Shown here: positions 5,928 through 8,621 of the stretch, piece after piece
Position numbering within the stretch: the stretch's first letter is position 1
Layout of the letters: the number at the start of each line of letters is the position of its first letter
Assembly (NCBI GenBank): GCA_937928475.1
Contig: CALFVE010000324.1
Location: forward strand, 1-8,621
Reading direction: 5' to 3'
Source of the DNA: an uncultured bacterium
GTDB taxonomy: Bacteria > Armatimonadota > Zipacnadia > Zipacnadales > Zipacnadaceae
Length of the DNA: 8,621 nucleotides
Notes under the pieces: model-generated
Told to the model about the DNA's origin: nothing
The model's database searches: none
The model's input: only the letters and a program-made list of their open reading frames with translations
Translations under genes and position numbers: made by a program

Positions 5928-6952
5928 ACCGCGTCCGGCGAGGCAGCGCTTCTGCGGCGCCATACCCCAAGAACATGACTGCTACCGCTATCAGCGCCGA
6001 GGGGCTCGCCAAACACTTCGGCGAGGTGGCGGCCGTTGAGTCTGTCACCTTCAGCGTTCTGCGGGGCGAGGTCTTTGGCCTGCTGGGGCCGAACGGCGCG
6101 GGCAAGACCACCACCATCAACATGCTCACAGGGCTGGCCCGTCCGGACGCGGGCACCATCCGCATCGCCGGCCTTGACTGCACGGCCCGGCCCCGAGCGG
6201 CCCAGCACCTGATCGGTGTCGTTCCCGACGACAACAACCTCTACCCGGAACTCACTGGCTTCGACAACCTCCGTTTCTGCGCGGCGCTCTACGGAATGCG
6301 CAAAGCCGAGCGCCAGGGCCGGGCCAGAGAGTTGCTGGACGCCTTCGGCCTGGCCGAGGCGGCGGGCGGCAAGTTCGGCGGCTACTCCCGGGGGATGAAA
6401 CGCAAACTCACCCTCGCCGCCGGGATTATCCACCAGCCGGAGATCCTGTTCCTGGACGAACCTACCACGGGCCTGGACGTGGCCAGCGCCCGGCAGATCC
6501 GGCAACTCCTCGCTGACCTGCACCGGGCCGGAACCACCATCTTCCTGACTACACACTACCTCGAAGAGGCGGAGCGGCTTTGTGATCGGATTGCCTTCCT
6601 TGTCGCCGGGCGCATCGTTCGCACCGACACCGTGGAGAATCTCTTGCAGCTGGTACGGGGGCGATACGTCGTGCAAGTCACGTGTACGAGGACGCCGCCG
6701 AGCCTAGCGGAGAAACTGACCGCGGCTTTCCCGGATTTCGGCTTCGACACCGCTAAGCCCGGACTGATTCGGGTGGAGGCCACCGGCCCAGTTCACGTGG
6801 GGCCGCTGGTGCGCTTTCTGGAAGAAGCGGGGGCGGAGGTGGTCGAGGCGGTCAGGCTGCGGCCCTCCCTGGAAGACGTGTTCGTGCAGATCACCGGCAT
6901 CGAGGCCGAGGCCATGCGCAAAGAGAAGGAAAGGGTGCGGAGCGGCGAATGA
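5924..6952 (+). CDS. ABC transporter ATP-binding protein (DrrA/CcmA-like)
   Basis: This is the nucleotide-binding subunit of an ABC-2 exporter, driving export with the permease encoded next. Visible motifs are Walker A GPNGAGKT (55-62), signature YSRGMKRK (154-161), Walker B ILFLDEP (174-180), D-loop GLD (183-185) and the switch His H211. The C-terminal part (about 225-342) is the extension typical of the DrrA group. The Q-loop position, normally Gln in VVPQ, is Asp (D102 in GVVPDDNN). The signature lacks the usual LSGGQ. I chose the GTG at 5924 because GGAGG lies about six bases upstream and the start overlaps the cupin stop by four bases. The ATG at 5975 (325 residues) has no SD but fits family N-termini better, so the start is not settled. 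The substrate is unknown; drugs, lipids or glycans are all exported by relatives. Confidence 0.92.
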   Translation: MNRVRRGSASAAPYPKNMTATAISAEGLAKHFGEVAAVESVTFSVLRGEVFGLLGPNGAGKTTTINMLTGLARPDAGTIRIAGLDCTARPRAAQHLIGVVPDDNNLYPELTGFDNLRFCAALYGMRKAERQGRARELLDAFGLAEAAGGKFGGYSRGMKRKLTLAAGIIHQPEILFLDEPTTGLDVASARQIRQLLADLHRAGTTIFLTTHYLEEAERLCDRIAFLVAGRIVRTDTVENLLQLVRGRYVVQVTCTRTPPSLAEKLTAAFPDFGFDTAKPGLIRVEATGPVHVGPLVRFLEEAGAEVVEAVRLRPSLEDVFVQITGIEAEAMRKEKERVRSGE

Positions 6953-7686
6953 AACGCTGGATCGCCTTCTGGAACATCTTGGTCAAGGACATGCGCACTT
7001 ACTACCTGAAGCCCCCCAATATCAGTTGGGGACTGATCTTCCCCCTGGCCTGGACAGGAATGTTTTTTGTGAAATCCGGGGCCGGCCCGGAAAGCCTCCT
7101 GGCCCTGCTGCCGGGCGTCGTGGCGCTCTCCGTCCTGTTCGGCACCACCTCCTTGCTGGCGGTAACCGTGACCTTTGAGAAGCGAAATCGCTCCTTTGAG
7201 CGACTGCTGCTGGCCCCCCTCTCACTCGAACTGCTGCTGCTGGCCAAGACCGGCGGCGCGATCATCTTCGGGGTGGCCAACGCCTTCGTGCCGGTCATCA
7301 TGGCAGCATGTCTTGCCGACTTGTCTCACATCGCCTGGAGCACCTTTGTGCCGGCCGTCTTGTTGATTGCTGTGGCCTCGACCTTTCTGGGACTGGTTAT
7401 CGCCGTCGCGGTGAGCGAGGTCTTCGAGGCGCAGACCTTCTCCAACTTCTTCCGCTTCCCCATGGTCTTCCTCTGCGGACTTTTCTTCCCGGTGGAGAGC
7501 CTGCCCCTCTTCTTGCGCCCCCTGTCTTATGTGTTGCCCTTGACTTACGGAGCCGACCTGTTACACGGGGCTGTGGACAGTACTAATGCTCTGCCGCCGG
7601 TGCTCGATGTGTCCGCCCTTGCCCTCTTCTGCCTCGGCTTGTTCGTGGCCAGCCTGGGGAATGTCAAGCGCAAATGGATTCTGTGA
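6949..7686 (+). CDS. ABC-2 type transporter permease
   Basis: The 245-residue protein is a membrane subunit of the ABC-2 family, with about six hydrophobic segments (roughly 26-41, 50-75, 101-121, 132-155, 165-182 and 218-238). Between the second and third lies FEKRNRSFERLLLAPLS (76-92), the cytoplasmic loop that in this family contacts the ATPase. The segment FFPVESLPLFLRPLSYVLPLTY (179-200) matches the conserved ABC-2 pattern before the last helix. The ATG overlaps the ATPase stop (ATGA), and GGAG lies six bases upstream. With the ATPase it would form a 2+2 exporter in the inner membrane. It is the last gene of the cassette. No clear terminator follows, so transcription may run into the downstream region. 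Confidence 0.92.
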   Translation: MKRWIAFWNILVKDMRTYYLKPPNISWGLIFPLAWTGMFFVKSGAGPESLLALLPGVVALSVLFGTTSLLAVTVTFEKRNRSFERLLLAPLSLELLLLAKTGGAIIFGVANAFVPVIMAACLADLSHIAWSTFVPAVLLIAVASTFLGLVIAVAVSEVFEAQTFSNFFRFPMVFLCGLFFPVESLPLFLRPLSYVLPLTYGADLLHGAVDSTNALPPVLDVSALALFCLGLFVASLGNVKRKWIL

Positions 7687-7826
7687 GCGCCGCCCACGCC
7701 CGAGTCGCTCCCTGCAAGTCGGTACACACCGCGCCGGGCCGCATCGCTGCCACTGCCGGGGTCGGGCAATGGTCTGTACCCGCGCCCTGGGAGTTCAGCC
7801 GCGGCGGGCAGTAGTGGCCGCGAATC

Positions 7827-7994
7827 TCAGCAGGTGTTGGGGAGGCCCTCGTCATTGCGGGCCGCAATGGTGTAGGGGTGGCGCTTGAGCCTGCGGGCTC
7901 CGGGGACACTGTTGGGGCCGCAGCCGCAGACGTAGGTCGCGGCCCGCGCGCCTAGTTCCGGGCCAGGCCGCTCCCACATCTGGAAACTCTCCAT
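7827..7994 (-). CDS. Doubtful small ORF, 55 residues, with a CGCG motif
   Basis: From the ATG at 7994 the frame encodes 55 residues with a mixed composition (MWERPGPELG, YVCGCGPNSV, RRLKRHPYTIAARN) that looks more protein-like than the upstream part of the same open frame. No SD precedes the ATG. I do not recognise the sequence. It could be a real small protein, the end of a decayed gene, or chance. Confidence 0.2.
   Translation of the reverse strand: MESFQMWERPGPELGARAATYVCGCGPNSVPGARRLKRHPYTIAARNDEGLPNTC
7853..7869. repeat. Perfect inverted repeat CATTGCGG-g-CCGCAATG
   Basis: Eight-base arms surround a single central base. It would give a compact hairpin in RNA or a symmetric dimer site in DNA. 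It overlaps the doubtful small ORF, and no neighbouring gene start explains it. Confidence 0.5.
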
Positions 7995-8160
7995 GGATAG
8001 CGACACCGGCACCTGTGGGTCGTGGCGAGGGACCTCCCGCAGATAGGGACTGTCGGTTGGTCGTGGTAAGCCCTCCTCTGCGATGCAAAGCCCGAGACTG
8101 GTGCCAGCTGCCGGTGGTCGGTGCCGTCCCCGCGCTAGCGGAGACCATGAAGGACAGTCG

Positions 8161-8206
8161 CCACTTGCCTCTGCCGCAAGTGGGGCCGGTCCCCAGCGTT
8201 CGCTGG
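8161..8206. repeat. Two adjacent hairpin-forming inverted repeats
   Basis: CCACTTGC (8161-8168) and GCAAGTGG (8176-8183) are perfect eight-base arms with a seven-base loop. Ten bases on, CCAGCG (8193-8198) and CGCTGG (8201-8206) form a second perfect repeat with two bases between. A pyrimidine-rich tract follows from 8220, but it is too far away and too C-rich for a standard terminator on the plus strand. Confidence 0.5.
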
Positions 8207-8219
8207 CTTGACTCCGCAG

Positions 8220-8253
8220 CCTCCTCCCCTCTTCCCCTCTTTTTCTTCTCTTC
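8220..8253 (+). repeat. 34-base pure pyrimidine tract
   Basis: All 34 bases on the plus strand are C or T, with runs such as CTCTTTTTCTTCTC. In GC-rich DNA an uninterrupted purine/pyrimidine strand asymmetry of this length is unusual. It could form unusual DNA structures or mark a non-coding region; no function is shown. Confidence 0.6.
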
Positions 8254-8621
8254 GCTCGCTCCAAGCCCCGCGACCGCGCGGGAGAGGAGGCCAGGCGCAA
8301 GGGCAAGACCCCTCCCGCCGCTGTCGTACGGTTGCTCTTCTCACCTGCTGCTTCCCTCGGGAGTCCGCACTTTCCTTTCGTGCCGGACCTCCAGTGTGCG
8401 CGGTCGGACCGGTTACTGTTGACCTTCGCTATCGGCTCCCCTCCTCCGCACCACGCGCACAAGCCGGGCCTGCCAGAATGCTGGACAGACCGCGCCACTC
8501 CAGGCGCCATTGATGACAGCCAACCTTATCCCGGCAGACCGGGCCAAGACGTCGCCCCGGGGCCCGGTTCCGGTATAGGGCCACGCCCCCCACCCCGGCA
8601 ATCAGTCCGCCGACTTCCAGC

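Larger units (their letters stand above)
7687..8621. other. About 930 bases without a supported gene
   Basis: Reading frames cross this stretch on both strands, but they lack good SD sequences and have biased Arg/Pro/Gly/Ser-rich translations. The best candidate is the minus-strand frame ending at 7827. The region holds several perfect inverted repeats and a long pyrimidine tract. I see no tRNA, CRISPR array, insertion sequence ends or recognisable protein. It may be a degraded gene, a non-coding repeat family or a large intergenic spacer. Confidence 0.5.

Noticed and set aside
4836..8307. An 11-base sequence CTTGCCCTTGC at 4836-4846 that recurs inverted at 8297-8307.
   Set aside because: Several matches of this length are expected by chance in a window of this size, and the flanks do not align.
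8413..8601. A 62-residue minus-strand frame at the right edge.
   Set aside because: No SD, no recognisable motif and no support from neighbouring genes.
1..8621. TTCCAGC at both the first and last seven bases, suggesting a circular molecule.
   Set aside because: Seven bases is too short for an assembly overlap, and the reading frames near the ends do not join.

Overview
This 8.6 kb window comes from a GC-rich bacterium. Shine-Dalgarno (SD) sequences are strong, genes are tightly packed, and codons favour G or C at the third position. An MttB-family corrinoid methyltransferase, a secreted beta-helix-like protein and a compact ABC exporter cassette would suit an uncultivated lineage such as Armatimonadota, Planctomycetota or a relative. 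That placement is a low-confidence inference, because no rRNA or other marker gene is present.

The window has two divergent gene clusters and a long tail without a clear gene. The left cluster, on the minus strand, reads from about 4495 down to 36. It encodes a stand-alone B12-dependent methionine synthase activation-domain protein (3812-4495), a 751-residue exported protein (1530-3785) and an MttB-family methyltransferase (36-1493). Gaps of 26 and 36 bases between them suggest one operon. The first and third genes fit corrinoid-dependent methyl transfer: MttB-type enzymes move a methyl group from a methylated amine onto a corrinoid protein, and activation-domain proteins return oxidised cobalamin to the active state. 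No corrinoid protein gene is visible; it may lie beyond base 1.

The right cluster, on the plus strand, starts at a good sigma70-type promoter (4980-5009). It encodes an ArsR-type repressor (5042-5323), a 45-residue Cys/His-rich protein (5393-5530), a small cupin (5616-5927), an ABC ATPase (5924-6952) and an ABC-2 permease (6949-7686). The last three genes are coupled by 4-base stop/start overlaps. This looks like a ligand- or metal-responsive export cassette, but its substrate cannot be read from the sequence.

Between the clusters, about 480 bases (4496-4979) carry no convincing gene. On the minus strand this could be a long structured leader: it has a UUCG-capped hairpin and a second hairpin that would hide the SD of the activation-domain gene. 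From 7687 to the end, about 930 bases hold only weak reading frames, several clean inverted repeats and a 34-base pure pyrimidine tract.
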